Source of the DNA: JACMLX01 sp031374935
GTDB lineage: Bacteria > Gemmatimonadota > Gemmatimonadetes > Gemmatimonadales > Gemmatimonadaceae
DNA length: 64,000 nucleotides
Assembly (NCBI GenBank): GCA_031374935.1
Contig: JANMHB010000052.1
Span: 1 to 64,000 of the forward strand
Direction of reading: 5' to 3'
Under the pieces are notes generated by a model, which made no database searches, was not told the origin of the DNA, and worked only from the letters and a program-made list of their open reading frames with translations. The translations under genes and the position numbers were made by a program. The first letter of the stretch is position 1. Every line of letters begins with the position of its first letter. This document shows positions 1 through 8,732 of the stretch, piece by piece.

Positions 1-867
1 GCCGGCTTCCACAAGCTGAAGGGCGCGGTTGACGCCAGCGGCAAACTGACCGCATGGCAGAATCACTTCGTCAGTTTCTCCAACAACGGCACCGATTTCG
101 TCGCCAGCGCGGGGATGGATGGCGCCGAGTTCCCGGCGACGAGCATCCCCAACTACGCGCTCGGCGTGAGCACGATGCCGCTTGGCGTGCCGACGGGATT
201 TCTGCGTGCGCCGGGCAGCAATGCGCTGTCGTACGTCATGCAGTCGTTCATCGATGAGATGGCGCACGCTGCGAAGAAGGATCCGGTGCAGTTCCGTCTC
301 GATCTCCTTGCTGCCATGCCGGCCGAGGCACCGCGCGGCGTGATGGTGGCGTCACGGATGAAGGGCGTGCTCGAAATGGTGGCACAGAAGTCCGGCTGGG
401 GCACACGCAAGCTGCCGAAGGGCACGGGCATGGGTGTCGCCTTTCACTTCTCGCACCGCGGATACTTTGCCGAGGTGGTCGAAGCGACCGTGACGAAGGC
501 CGGCAAACTGACGGTGAACAAGGTGTGGGTGGCCGGCGATGTCGGCAGTCAGATCATCAATCCGTTCGGCGCGATCAATCAGGTACAGGGGTCGGTTCTC
601 GATGGGATCAGCGAGGCGCTGGCGCAGGAGATCACGATCGAAGCCGGCCGGACGAAGCAGAGCAGCTTCGCCGACTTCCCGCTGATCAAGTTGACGCAGG
701 CGCCCGTGGTCGAGGTGCATTTCCTCACGCCGGACTATCCGCCGACGGGCATGGGTGAGCCGGCATTGCCGCCGGTGGTACCCGCTCTCTGCAACGCGAT
801 CTTCGCGGCGACGGGCAAGCGGATCCGGTCGTTGCCGTTGTCGAAGCACAACCTCAGCTGGGTGTGA
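1..867 (+). CDS. Molybdopterin-binding large subunit of xanthine dehydrogenase/isoquinoline oxidoreductase family (5'-truncated)
   Basis: The reading frame is open from the first base, so only the C-terminal 288 residues are present. The end carries the family signature GMGEPALPPV, whose Glu codon (757-759) is the expected catalytic general base of molybdenum hydroxylases, followed by a conserved NAIFAATGKR segment. These enzymes hydroxylate aldehydes or N-heterocycles at a molybdopterin centre and pass electrons to [2Fe-2S] subunits. The C-terminus closely resembles that of the full-length large subunit at 2549-4819, so the cluster holds two related large subunits. The gene stops 10 bases before xdhC. 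The substrate cannot be told from the sequence. Confidence 0.9.
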   Translation, partial: AGFHKLKGAVDASGKLTAWQNHFVSFSNNGTDFVASAGMDGAEFPATSIPNYALGVSTMPLGVPTGFLRAPGSNALSYVMQSFIDEMAHAAKKDPVQFRLDLLAAMPAEAPRGVMVASRMKGVLEMVAQKSGWGTRKLPKGTGMGVAFHFSHRGYFAEVVEATVTKAGKLTVNKVWVAGDVGSQIINPFGAINQVQGSVLDGISEALAQEITIEAGRTKQSSFADFPLIKLTQAPVVEVHFLTPDYPPTGMGEPALPPVVPALCNAIFAATGKRIRSLPLSKHNLSWV

Positions 868-877
868 GGCGCAGAGC

Positions 878-1969
878 GTGAAGCAGTGGCTGGAGACGCG
901 GCAGGTGTTCGATCAGCTTGCCGCTGCACACGCGACCGGTCGTCGTGCGGCACTGGCGACGGTCGTCCGCGTCAATGGCTCGGCATACCGCCACGAAGGC
1001 GCCAAGCTGCTGGTGATCGAGGGTGGCGGCGGGATCGGCAACGTGAGCGGCGGGTGTCTCGAAGCAGATGTCCGCGAAGTGGCGCAGCAGGTCCTCAGCA
1101 CTGGCATGGCTCAGCTGCGCAGCTACTGTGGCGGCGCCGAAGAGATTGCGGCCTGGGATCTTGGCGTAGGATGTGATGGTGAGGTGGAGATCCTGATCGA
1201 ACCGGTATCCACCGCGCGGGTCGCGGAGCGCGATGCGATCGGTACAGAGCGCCCATATGTCGCGGTGACGCAGCTGCGCGTCCCTCGCGAGTACGGCGAG
1301 GCGCCACGGCTCGTGGTCTCCGACGCGGGCGTCTCAGGAACACTGGGCGACGCGGCGCTCGATGCACACGTGCGTGATCATGCGCCGCAGTGGATTGCAG
1401 CGGGAGAATCGCGTGAGGAGTTGCATGGCGAGTCGCGGCTGCTGCTCGATGTCCTGCAACCGCCGCCACGGCTGGTGGTGGTGAGTGCCGGGGACGACGC
1501 CCGTGTGCTGGCGCAGCTGGCGAGTGATGTGGGATTCAGGGTCGTGACCGTCGATCGTCGCGCGGGCTTACTCACGCGCGAGCGGTTCTCAGATTCTATC
1601 ACGCTGGTGGAGTCCGATGCCGCGCGACTGAACGAACATCTCGTGCTCGACACATCGTGTTTCGCGGTGGTCATGACGCACGACTTCGCCGACGACACGA
1701 ACTATCTGCGCGCCCTGTTGCAGACGCCGGTACGATATCTCGGCGTGCTGGGCCCGCGGCAGCGCACCGAGCGCATCCTGTCCATCCTGCGTCGCGACGG
1801 CGACGTGGACGTGTCGCGTGTGTACGGGCCGGTCGGACTCGACATCGGCACTGACGGCGCCGAGCAGGTGGCGCTGGCGGTGGTGGCCGAGCTGCTGGCC
1901 GTGCGGGCGGGGCGCGAGCCGAAGTCGTTGCGCGAACGTCTGGCGCCGATTCACGCCGCCGGTGAGTGA
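878..1969 (+). CDS. xdhC: XdhC/CoxI family molybdenum hydroxylase maturation protein
   Basis: A 363-residue protein of the XdhC/CoxI family. These proteins bind molybdenum cofactor, promote its sulfuration and insert it into xanthine dehydrogenase-type enzymes. The N-terminal CoxI domain is visible with the motif GNVSGGCLEADV near residue 50 and a CGG segment near residue 85. The C-terminal Rossmann-like domain ends with YLGVLGPRQRTERIL, typical of XdhC_C. The GTG at 878 is chosen because it follows a GAGG at 866-869 at a suitable distance and keeps the family's short N-terminus. Longer frames would run into the preceding gene. It overlaps the next gene by 8 bases, as expected for an operon. 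Confidence 0.9.
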   Translation: MKQWLETRQVFDQLAAAHATGRRAALATVVRVNGSAYRHEGAKLLVIEGGGGIGNVSGGCLEADVREVAQQVLSTGMAQLRSYCGGAEEIAAWDLGVGCDGEVEILIEPVSTARVAERDAIGTERPYVAVTQLRVPREYGEAPRLVVSDAGVSGTLGDAALDAHVRDHAPQWIAAGESREELHGESRLLLDVLQPPPRLVVVSAGDDARVLAQLASDVGFRVVTVDRRAGLLTRERFSDSITLVESDAARLNEHLVLDTSCFAVVMTHDFADDTNYLRALLQTPVRYLGVLGPRQRTERILSILRRDGDVDVSRVYGPVGLDIGTDGAEQVALAVVAELLAVRAGREPKSLRERLAPIHAAGE

Positions 1970-2552
1970 ACCCCGTGTCGCTGCGATAGTCCTGGCGGCT
2001 GGTGCATCCAGCCGGATGGGCCGCAACAAGATGTTGCTCGCGGTGGATGGTGTGCCGATGGTGCGCCGCGCCGTGCAGCAGGCGACTGAGGCCGGGCTCT
2101 CTCCGGTGGTGGTGGTGGTGGGGCACCAGGAGCCGCTGGTGCGCGCGGCGCTCGACGGTCTCGACTGTGTCTTCGCGCTGAACGGCGACTACACCGGGCC
2201 CACCAGCACCTCGCTGCATGCCGGGCTGCGCGCGCTCGACGCTGATGTGTCGGCGGTGGTGATCCTGCTCGGCGACATGGTGCGCGTCACATCGGCGATG
2301 CTCACTGCACTGACTGATGTCGCGCGCGAGGGCAACGCACCGCTGGCTGTATCGCGCTACGGCGATGTGCTCGCGCCACCCCTGCTCTTCCAGCGTGCGT
2401 TGTGGGGCGAGCTGCTGGCCTGGCATGGTGAAGGGTGCGGCAAGGCCGTGGTGAAGCGGCATCAGCAGGACGCAACGATGATCGACTGGCCGGAGAGTGC
2501 CCTGCGCGACGTGGATACCCCGGATGACTACCACGAACTGGTCACCGCATGA
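1962..2552 (+). CDS. MobA-like molybdenum cofactor nucleotidyltransferase
   Basis: A 196-residue NTP-transferase of the MobA/MocA group. The N-terminal signature LAAGASSRMGRNKMLL (residues 10-25) is the nucleotide-binding loop of the family, and an LLGDM segment near residue 105 matches the metal-binding region. In molybdenum hydroxylase operons such proteins attach CMP (MocA) or GMP (MobA) to molybdopterin. The CMP form is likelier beside an IorB-type enzyme, but the sequence alone does not prove it. GTG at 1962 overlaps the xdhC stop. The gene ends in an ATGA overlap with the next large-subunit gene, so translation is probably coupled. Confidence 0.87.
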   Translation: MSEPRVAAIVLAAGASSRMGRNKMLLAVDGVPMVRRAVQQATEAGLSPVVVVVGHQEPLVRAALDGLDCVFALNGDYTGPTSTSLHAGLRALDADVSAVVILLGDMVRVTSAMLTALTDVAREGNAPLAVSRYGDVLAPPLLFQRALWGELLAWHGEGCGKAVVKRHQQDATMIDWPESALRDVDTPDDYHELVTA

Positions 2553-4819
2553 AGCGGCGCACGTTCGTAGTTGGCGCGGTCGCCGCGGCCGGAGCACTCG
2601 GCGTGGGCTGGACGCTTTTCCCACCGCGCGGGCGAATGGGCGACGGATCGCAGATTCCGGAAGGCTCCGGCGAGTCGGCGCTGAACGGCTGGGTGAAGAT
2701 CGGCACCGACAATACCGTCACGGTGATCATGTCGAAGTCCGAGATGGGCCAGGGGATTCACACCACGCTGGCAATGCTGCTGGCCGACGAACTGGATGCG
2801 GATTGGTCGCAGGTCCGGATCGAGATGGCGCCGGTGGGCGACCCGATCTACAACAACATCGCCACCGTGGTGGATGGCCTCCCGTTCCATCCCGACGACC
2901 ACGGCCTGATTCAGCGCACGACAGCCTGGCTGACTGCGAAGACGATGCGCGAAGCCGGTGTCATGATCACCGGCGGCTCGTCGAGTGTGAAGGACCTCTG
3001 GCTGCCGATGCGGCAGGCGGGTGCGTCGACCCGGGCGCTGCTGGTCAGTGCCGCCGCTGCGACCTGGAAGGTGCCGGAGGCCGGGATCACGGTTATGCGC
3101 GGCGTGCTCTCACACACTGATGGGCGCCGCGCGACGTTCGGCGAGATGATCGCCACCGCTTCGACGATGAAACTTCGCGACGACGCGCCGCTCAAGACTG
3201 CGGCGCAGTTCACGCTGATCGGCAAGCCGATGCGACGCCTGGAAAGTGCGGCCAAGCAACGTGGCACGGCAACGTTCGGCATCGACGTGGTGATCCCGGG
3301 CATGCAGTACGCGAGCGTGGTGATGTGCCCCGTGCTGGGTGGGACAGTGGCGAGTATCGATGGCGCGGCGGCAAAGCTCCTCCCGGGCGTGAAGCAGATC
3401 GTGACATTGAATGGCTACAACGGCGGCACAGGCGGAGTCGCCGTGATCGCAGACACGCCGTGGCACGCGATGAAGGCCGCCAAGGCGGTGAAAGTCAACT
3501 GGAACGACGGCACCATGGCCGGCGTGTCGAGTGCCGGGCTGATGCAGAAACTGTCAGCGACGCTCGACACCGATGATGGCCACGCGTATCTCGAGCGTGG
3601 CAACGTTGACGATGCGCTGGCCGCAGCGACGCAGCAGGTGAAGGCCGAGTACCAGGCGCCGTTTCTGGCGCACGCCGCGATGGAGCCGATCAACTGCACC
3701 GTACAGTTCGCAGACGGGAAAGCGACTGTCTGGGCGTCGACGCAGGTACCCGGGCTGGCCAGGCGCGCCGTCGGTAAAGCCCTCGGCATCGCGTCGGATC
3801 AGGTCACGATGAAAGTCCAACTGCTCGGTGGAGGATTCGGCCGGCGGCTCGACGTGGACTTCATCGCGCAGGCCGCGGCAATCGCGAAGGCGGCCAACGG
3901 AGTCGCGGTGCAAACCATCTGGTCGCGTGAAGAAGACATCCGCCACGACTTCTATCGTCCGGCATGTGTCTCGCGTTTCTCGGCCGGACTCGATGCCTCG
4001 GGAAAGCTGCTCGCCTGGCGCAACGTCTCCGCGGGGCAGTCGGTGGTGGGGGCCACGGTCGGTCGGTACTTCGGTCTGCCCGCCTCACCGATCGACAAGA
4101 CGACCAGCGAAGGGTCGTTCGATCAGCCGTACGAGTATCCGGCGGCGCGGGTTGGTCATGCCATCGTGGATCTCCCGGTGCCGACTGGATTCTGGCGTGC
4201 CGTTGGCCATTCGCATCAGGCGTTCTTCACCGAAGGCTTCATGGACGAAGTTGCGGTGGCAGCGAAGGCCGATCCGGTGGCGTTCCGATTGGCATTGCTC
4301 GCGAATCATCCGCGGCACGCGCGAGTGCTGACGCGTGTGGCAGAAATCGCTGGTTGGTCGGCGCCGCTGGCGGCGGGCGCTGAGGGAACGCGTCGCGGGC
4401 GCGGCGTGGCGCTGCACGAATCGTTCGGCTCCGTGGTGGCGCAGGTGGCCGAGGTCACGATTGCCGCCGACAACACGCTGCGTGTGGATCGCGTCGTCTG
4501 CGTGATCGATTGCGGGATGCCGGTCAATCCGAACATGATTCAGCAGCAGGTGGAAAGTGGCGTCGTCTTTGGGCTGAGCGCGGCGCTGTTCGACGAAATC
4601 ACGATTGCCGATGGTCGGGTGACGCAGGGCAACTTCAACGACTACCGGCCGCTGCGGATGTCGGAGTGTCCGGCGATCGTGGTCGACATCATTCCGAGCA
4701 CGGAGCATCCCGAGGGCGTCGGCGAGCCGCCGTTGCCGCCGGTGGCGCCAGCGGTGGCGAACGCGATCTTCGCGGCCACCGGCACACGGCTCCGGTCCCT
4801 TCCCCTTCGACTGTCGTGA
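2549..4819 (+). CDS. Xanthine dehydrogenase family molybdopterin-binding large subunit (IorB-like), Tat-exported
   Basis: A full-length 756-residue large subunit. It starts with a twin-arginine-like signal (MKRRTFVVGAVAAAGALG), so the enzyme probably acts in the periplasm. GGGFGRRLDVDF near residue 428 is the molybdopterin-dinucleotide contact loop, and GVGEPPLPPV near residue 723 carries the catalytic Glu. The family is a fused, IorB-type large subunit that works with one small two-cluster [2Fe-2S] subunit, encoded directly downstream with a one-base overlap. The start ATG overlaps the previous stop. The substrate is unknown: aldehyde or N-heterocycle oxidation are the usual options. Confidence 0.92.
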   Translation: MKRRTFVVGAVAAAGALGVGWTLFPPRGRMGDGSQIPEGSGESALNGWVKIGTDNTVTVIMSKSEMGQGIHTTLAMLLADELDADWSQVRIEMAPVGDPIYNNIATVVDGLPFHPDDHGLIQRTTAWLTAKTMREAGVMITGGSSSVKDLWLPMRQAGASTRALLVSAAAATWKVPEAGITVMRGVLSHTDGRRATFGEMIATASTMKLRDDAPLKTAAQFTLIGKPMRRLESAAKQRGTATFGIDVVIPGMQYASVVMCPVLGGTVASIDGAAAKLLPGVKQIVTLNGYNGGTGGVAVIADTPWHAMKAAKAVKVNWNDGTMAGVSSAGLMQKLSATLDTDDGHAYLERGNVDDALAAATQQVKAEYQAPFLAHAAMEPINCTVQFADGKATVWASTQVPGLARRAVGKALGIASDQVTMKVQLLGGGFGRRLDVDFIAQAAAIAKAANGVAVQTIWSREEDIRHDFYRPACVSRFSAGLDASGKLLAWRNVSAGQSVVGATVGRYFGLPASPIDKTTSEGSFDQPYEYPAARVGHAIVDLPVPTGFWRAVGHSHQAFFTEGFMDEVAVAAKADPVAFRLALLANHPRHARVLTRVAEIAGWSAPLAAGAEGTRRGRGVALHESFGSVVAQVAEVTIAADNTLRVDRVVCVIDCGMPVNPNMIQQQVESGVVFGLSAALFDEITIADGRVTQGNFNDYRPLRMSECPAIVVDIIPSTEHPEGVGEPPLPPVAPAVANAIFAATGTRLRSLPLRLS

Positions 4820-5301
4820 TGGCCGTGACCACGATTCAACTGAACGGGAGACCGGTCGAGGTCTCGGCCGAGGGCGATACACCGCTGCTCTGGGTGCTGC
4901 GCGGTGAGTTGCATCTCACGGGCACGAAGTTCGGCTGCGGGATTGCGGCCTGTGGCGCGTGTACGGTGCATCTGGATGGGCAGGCGGTACGGTCGTGTGT
5001 GACGCCGCTGTCGGCGGTCGGCGCGCGCGCGGTGACGACGATCGAAGGGCTGAGCGGCCCCGATGCCGACGCGCTCTTCGCGTCGTGGACTGATCTCGAC
5101 GTGGCGCAGTGCGGGTACTGTCAGCCGGGACAGATCATGAGTGCGTGTGCACTCATTCGTGCGAATCCTCAGCCATCGGATGGCGAGATCGATGCGGCGA
5201 TGAGCGGGAATGTCTGTCGCTGTGGGACGTATCCGCGCGTGCGGGCGGCGGTGCGGCAGGCGACGGCGCCTCGTGGGCCATCCGTCAGCTCGACGCCGTA
5301 G
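4819..5301 (+). CDS. (2Fe-2S)-binding small subunit of molybdenum hydroxylase
   Basis: A 160-residue protein with both [2Fe-2S] sites of the xanthine-oxidase/IorA small subunit. The plant-ferredoxin-type N-terminal cluster is ligated by Cys40, Cys45, Cys48 and Cys60. The C-terminal helical cluster uses Cys98, Cys101, Cys133 and Cys135 (CGYC and CRC motifs). It passes electrons from the molybdenum centre towards an acceptor such as a cytochrome. It has no Tat signal, so it probably rides out with the large subunit. It starts at an ATG overlapping the large-subunit stop by one base and is the last gene of the operon. Confidence 0.93.
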   Translation: MAVTTIQLNGRPVEVSAEGDTPLLWVLRGELHLTGTKFGCGIAACGACTVHLDGQAVRSCVTPLSAVGARAVTTIEGLSGPDADALFASWTDLDVAQCGYCQPGQIMSACALIRANPQPSDGEIDAAMSGNVCRCGTYPRVRAAVRQATAPRGPSVSSTP

Positions 5302-5580
5302 CGCTACGACCTTGGGCGAGGTGGTTGACGGCTTGCGTTGGCGCTGTGCGGCATGACTGGCGGCGACCGCCGTGATGCTCAGCATGCTCCTGCCCTGCTT
5401 GCGCCCGGCTCCACCCGCGGACTGACCGCTGGTGACCCGGTACTTCCGGCCAGGAATGCCGGTTGACCTGAGGGGTCGCGAGAATCGTGGGAGGGTTCGG
5501 TCGCGAGGGCAGGTCAGCGAGCGGACGACGACAGATGGTCGTGCACGGATCAAATCGTTCGGGACCAGCGTTCCTCCGGT
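5302..5580. other. Intergenic region with small direct and inverted repeats
   Basis: No convincing gene is seen. It holds a 9-base direct repeat GGTCGCGAG at 5474-5482 and 5499-5507, bracketed by the inverted pair TGACCTG (5464-5470) and CAGGTCA (5510-5516). The repeats lie 65-117 bases before the photolyase start and could be a regulator site, but nothing else supports that. Confidence 0.3.
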
Positions 5581-7119
5581 ATGCACGACATCGAGCTCGT
5601 CTGGTTCAAGCGTGACCTGCGCATCCGCGACCATGTAGCGCTCAGTGCGGCGGCAGCGCGTGGCCAAGTGTTGTGTGTATACGTGTATGAGCCACAACTG
5701 ATGCAGGCACCGGATCATGACGCCCTGCATCTCGGATTCGTGAATGAGTGTCTCGACGATCTGGAGTCGTCGCTTGCCGAGCGTGGGGTGACGCTGCACC
5801 GGCGGCATGGCGACGTGCCAGCCGTCTTCGCCGCGCTCCAGCGCGAGCTGGCATCAGCCCGTGAGCCGTCACGCATTGCGCGCATCTGGGCACACGAGGA
5901 GACGACCGGATGGATTGCGTATCAGCGCGATCGCGCGATGCGACGGTGGTGCAAAACCGAGGGCATCACCTTCCACGAACTGCCACAGACGGGTGTGGTG
6001 CGCCGGCTCGCGTCGCGCGATGGATGGGCAGCGGCGTGGGAGGCGCGTATGGCGGCGGCACCGTTGTCGGCACCACGCGCACTCAAGGGAGTCACTCTCA
6101 CGGAGCGTGGTGCACCGGTGCCGCCTTCTGGCGTGGCCGGTCGGCAGTTCGGACGCACGCTCGTGCAGCATGGTGGCGAGGATGCGGCACGCGACACCCT
6201 CCGCAGTTTTCTGCGTGAGCGTGGCATTGACTACCGCCGCGCGATGTCGAGCCCCGTCACCGCGCCCGATGCCTGCAGCCGGCTCAGTGCCTGGCTCAGC
6301 ACGGGAGCGATCAGTGTACGGACCTGCGAACATGCCGCTCGCGCACGGCTGAGGCAGCTCCAGGAGGCCGTCGAAAGTGGCGAGGTGATCGATGCGCGCT
6401 GGCGCGACAGCATCGCGAGTTTCCGGTCACGGCTCCGCTGGCACTGTCACTTCATGCAGAAGCTCGAGGACCGGCCGAGTCTGGAGTTCGCGACCATGTG
6501 TGATGCGTACATCGGGTTGCGCGACGAGCAGACGCCAGATCGCGAGCGGTTGGACGCTTGGCACGAGGGGCGCACCGGCTACCCGCTGATCGATGCCTGC
6601 ATGCGATCAGTGCGCGCGACGGGCTGGTTGCCGTTTCGCATGCGCGCGATGGTGATGTCGTTTGCGAGTTACCATCTCTGGCTGCACTGGCGGTTCAGCG
6701 GCGAGCTGCTGGCACGGCACTTCCTCGACTTCGAGCCAGGCATTCACTACAGCCAGAGCCAGATGCAGAGTGGTGTGACCGGCATCAACGCGATCCGCAT
6801 CTACAATCCGGTCAAGCAATCGCTGGAGCAGGATCCAGACGGCGCGTTCGTCCGGCAGTGGGTACCGGAGTTGGCAGGGGTTCCCGTCGGTGCCTTGGCC
6901 GAACCGCACCTCATGCCGCCGATGCTGCAACAGATGTATGGCGTGAAGATCGGCGCGACGTATCCGCTACCGATCGTGGACAACGTGACGGCGATGCGCG
7001 CGGCGCGCGACCGGATCTGGTCGGTGCGACGTGCGCCTGGCACACGTGAGGCGGCGAAGCGAGTGTACGACCTGCTTGGGAGCCGGAAGGAGCCCTTCGG
7101 CAGGCGGGATACGCGGTGA
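5581..7119 (+). CDS. Cryptochrome/deoxyribodipyrimidine photolyase family protein
   Basis: A 512-residue flavoprotein. The N-terminal photolyase domain begins with the classic VWFKRDLRIRDH segment (residues 7-18). The C-terminal FAD-binding domain has GRTGYPLIDACMR near residue 330 and TGINAIRIYNP near residue 402. These enzymes use blue light and FADH- to split UV-induced pyrimidine dimers, and related cryptochromes signal light. The usual N-x-G-G-W-Q-W stretch of class I photolyases is replaced by HYSQSQMQSGVTGIN, placing it in a divergent bacterial subgroup, so repair versus signalling is open. It stands alone in its orientation block, and the start has no strong ribosome site. Confidence 0.88.
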   Translation: MHDIELVWFKRDLRIRDHVALSAAAARGQVLCVYVYEPQLMQAPDHDALHLGFVNECLDDLESSLAERGVTLHRRHGDVPAVFAALQRELASAREPSRIARIWAHEETTGWIAYQRDRAMRRWCKTEGITFHELPQTGVVRRLASRDGWAAAWEARMAAAPLSAPRALKGVTLTERGAPVPPSGVAGRQFGRTLVQHGGEDAARDTLRSFLRERGIDYRRAMSSPVTAPDACSRLSAWLSTGAISVRTCEHAARARLRQLQEAVESGEVIDARWRDSIASFRSRLRWHCHFMQKLEDRPSLEFATMCDAYIGLRDEQTPDRERLDAWHEGRTGYPLIDACMRSVRATGWLPFRMRAMVMSFASYHLWLHWRFSGELLARHFLDFEPGIHYSQSQMQSGVTGINAIRIYNPVKQSLEQDPDGAFVRQWVPELAGVPVGALAEPHLMPPMLQQMYGVKIGATYPLPIVDNVTAMRAARDRIWSVRRAPGTREAAKRVYDLLGSRKEPFGRRDTR

Positions 7120-7280
7120 CGAGCGTGTCGAATAGCCCCGGATCCTCGGACGCGCCTATGTGCGCGATGGTCAAGTCACGGCGAAGCGATCGTGCCCTGA
7201 ACCGCACGAGCGCCACCGCCGCATTTCCCCCATCTTTCGTAATCCCGTCGCCCACGCACCTCCCGCTCCCAGGTCCTGCC

Positions 7281-8612
7281 ATGCGCTCTCCCCTTTTGTT
7301 CGCCGCGCTGCTGATCGCGACGTCACTGCGCGTTGCGCCCTCCGTGCATGCGCAACAGGTGATCGCCGATCCGGCACTGGCCGCCGAGATCGACCGTCGG
7401 ACCGCGGCGATCACCGACAAGGTCACCGCCTGGCGGCACGACATTCACCAGCATCCTGAACTCGGCTACGCCGAGAAGCGCACGGCGGCGCTGGTGGCGG
7501 CGCATCTCAGGTCATTGGGGATGGAGGTGCAGGAGAATGTGGGCGGCATTCCCGCCGTGGTCGGGATCCTGAAGGGCGGCAAGCCCGGCCCCACGGTCGC
7601 CCTGCGTGCCGACATGGACGCGTTGCCAGTGACCGAGCTGGTCGACGTGCCGTTCAAGTCCACCGTGCGCACGGTGTACAACGGGCAGGAGACGGGCGTG
7701 ATGCACGCCTGCGGGCATGACATGCACACCGCGATGCTGATGGGCAGTGCGGAGGTGCTCGCCGGGCTCAGGGATCGACTTCCGGGCACGGTGAAGTTTC
7801 TGTTTCAGCCGGCAGAGGAAGTACCACCACGCGGTGGTGCGCAGCCGATGATCGACGCTGGCGTGATGAAGGGCGTGGATGGCGTATTCGGTCTGCACGT
7901 CGGTCCCGGTCCGCTGGGCGCCATGCGCTATCGCGCCGGTGCGATCTCAGCCAGCGCCGACGGCTGGCGTATCGTGGTGCACGGACGGCAGGGGCACGGG
8001 GCGATGCCGTCGAACACCGTCGATCCGATCGTGGTCAGCGCCGAGATCGTGACGGCGCTGCAGACGATCGTCTCGCGTCAGCTCGATCTGTCGAAGGCGC
8101 CCGCGGTCGTCACCGTCGGCGCGATTCACGGTGGATTGCGCGAGAACATCATCCCCGATTCGGTGTGGATGATCGGGACGATCCGCGCGTTCGACCCGCA
8201 GGCACGGGCCACGATTCACGCGCGCATGAAGCGCATTGCGACCAACATCGCGGAGGCACATGGCGCCACCGCCGATGTGATCGTGGACATCGGCTATCCC
8301 AGCTCGGTGAACAGCGAGGCGATGGTCGCGAAGTTTTATCCGACGCTCAAGCGCGTGGCAGGCGCCGCCGGTGCGACCGAAGGTGACGTGACGATGGCCG
8401 GTGAGGACTTCTCGCGTTTTTCCGAACTCGCGCCGGGCTTCTTCTTCAACCTCAGCGTCACGCCGCCGAATCTCGATCCGAAGACGGTGGCCAGCAATCA
8501 CTCGCCGCTCTTCCAGGGTGACGATCGGGCGCTCACGGTCGGCGTGCGCGCGATGACGAACATGGCGATGGACTTCCTGCGGTCGGGTGGAGCACCGAAG
8601 CCGATTCCGTGA
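7281..8612 (+). CDS. Exported M20 family amidohydrolase (AbgB/hippurate hydrolase type)
   Basis: A 443-residue metallo-amidohydrolase of the M20D type (IAA-amino acid/hippurate/N-acyl amino acid hydrolases). ATG at 7281 starts a clear signal peptide ending near HAQQ, so the enzyme is exported. Longer upstream frames lack this logic. Metal-site motifs are HACGHDMHTAM around residue 140 (Cys and His ligands of this family) and QPAEE near residue 178. A dimerisation domain follows (residues about 215-330) and the closing GEDFSRF segment carries the last ligand region. It is probably monocistronic. The natural acyl-amide substrate is not evident. Confidence 0.92.
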   Translation: MRSPLLFAALLIATSLRVAPSVHAQQVIADPALAAEIDRRTAAITDKVTAWRHDIHQHPELGYAEKRTAALVAAHLRSLGMEVQENVGGIPAVVGILKGGKPGPTVALRADMDALPVTELVDVPFKSTVRTVYNGQETGVMHACGHDMHTAMLMGSAEVLAGLRDRLPGTVKFLFQPAEEVPPRGGAQPMIDAGVMKGVDGVFGLHVGPGPLGAMRYRAGAISASADGWRIVVHGRQGHGAMPSNTVDPIVVSAEIVTALQTIVSRQLDLSKAPAVVTVGAIHGGLRENIIPDSVWMIGTIRAFDPQARATIHARMKRIATNIAEAHGATADVIVDIGYPSSVNSEAMVAKFYPTLKRVAGAAGATEGDVTMAGEDFSRFSELAPGFFFNLSVTPPNLDPKTVASNHSPLFQGDDRALTVGVRAMTNMAMDFLRSGGAPKPIP

Positions 8613-8732
8613 CCTGCGCGGTGTGGACGTCAATCACGCGCCACGAATACGCGCGACATGCCACCACCGCCGAGTTCGCGTTGCAGCGTGTACGTCGTGC
8701 CGAGCGTCGTTTGCAACTGCGCGCGAAGCGCG

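Noticed and set aside
4642..5808. 388-codon reverse-strand open frame
   Set aside because: It covers three genes of the other strand and has no recognisable motifs, so it is a chance frame.
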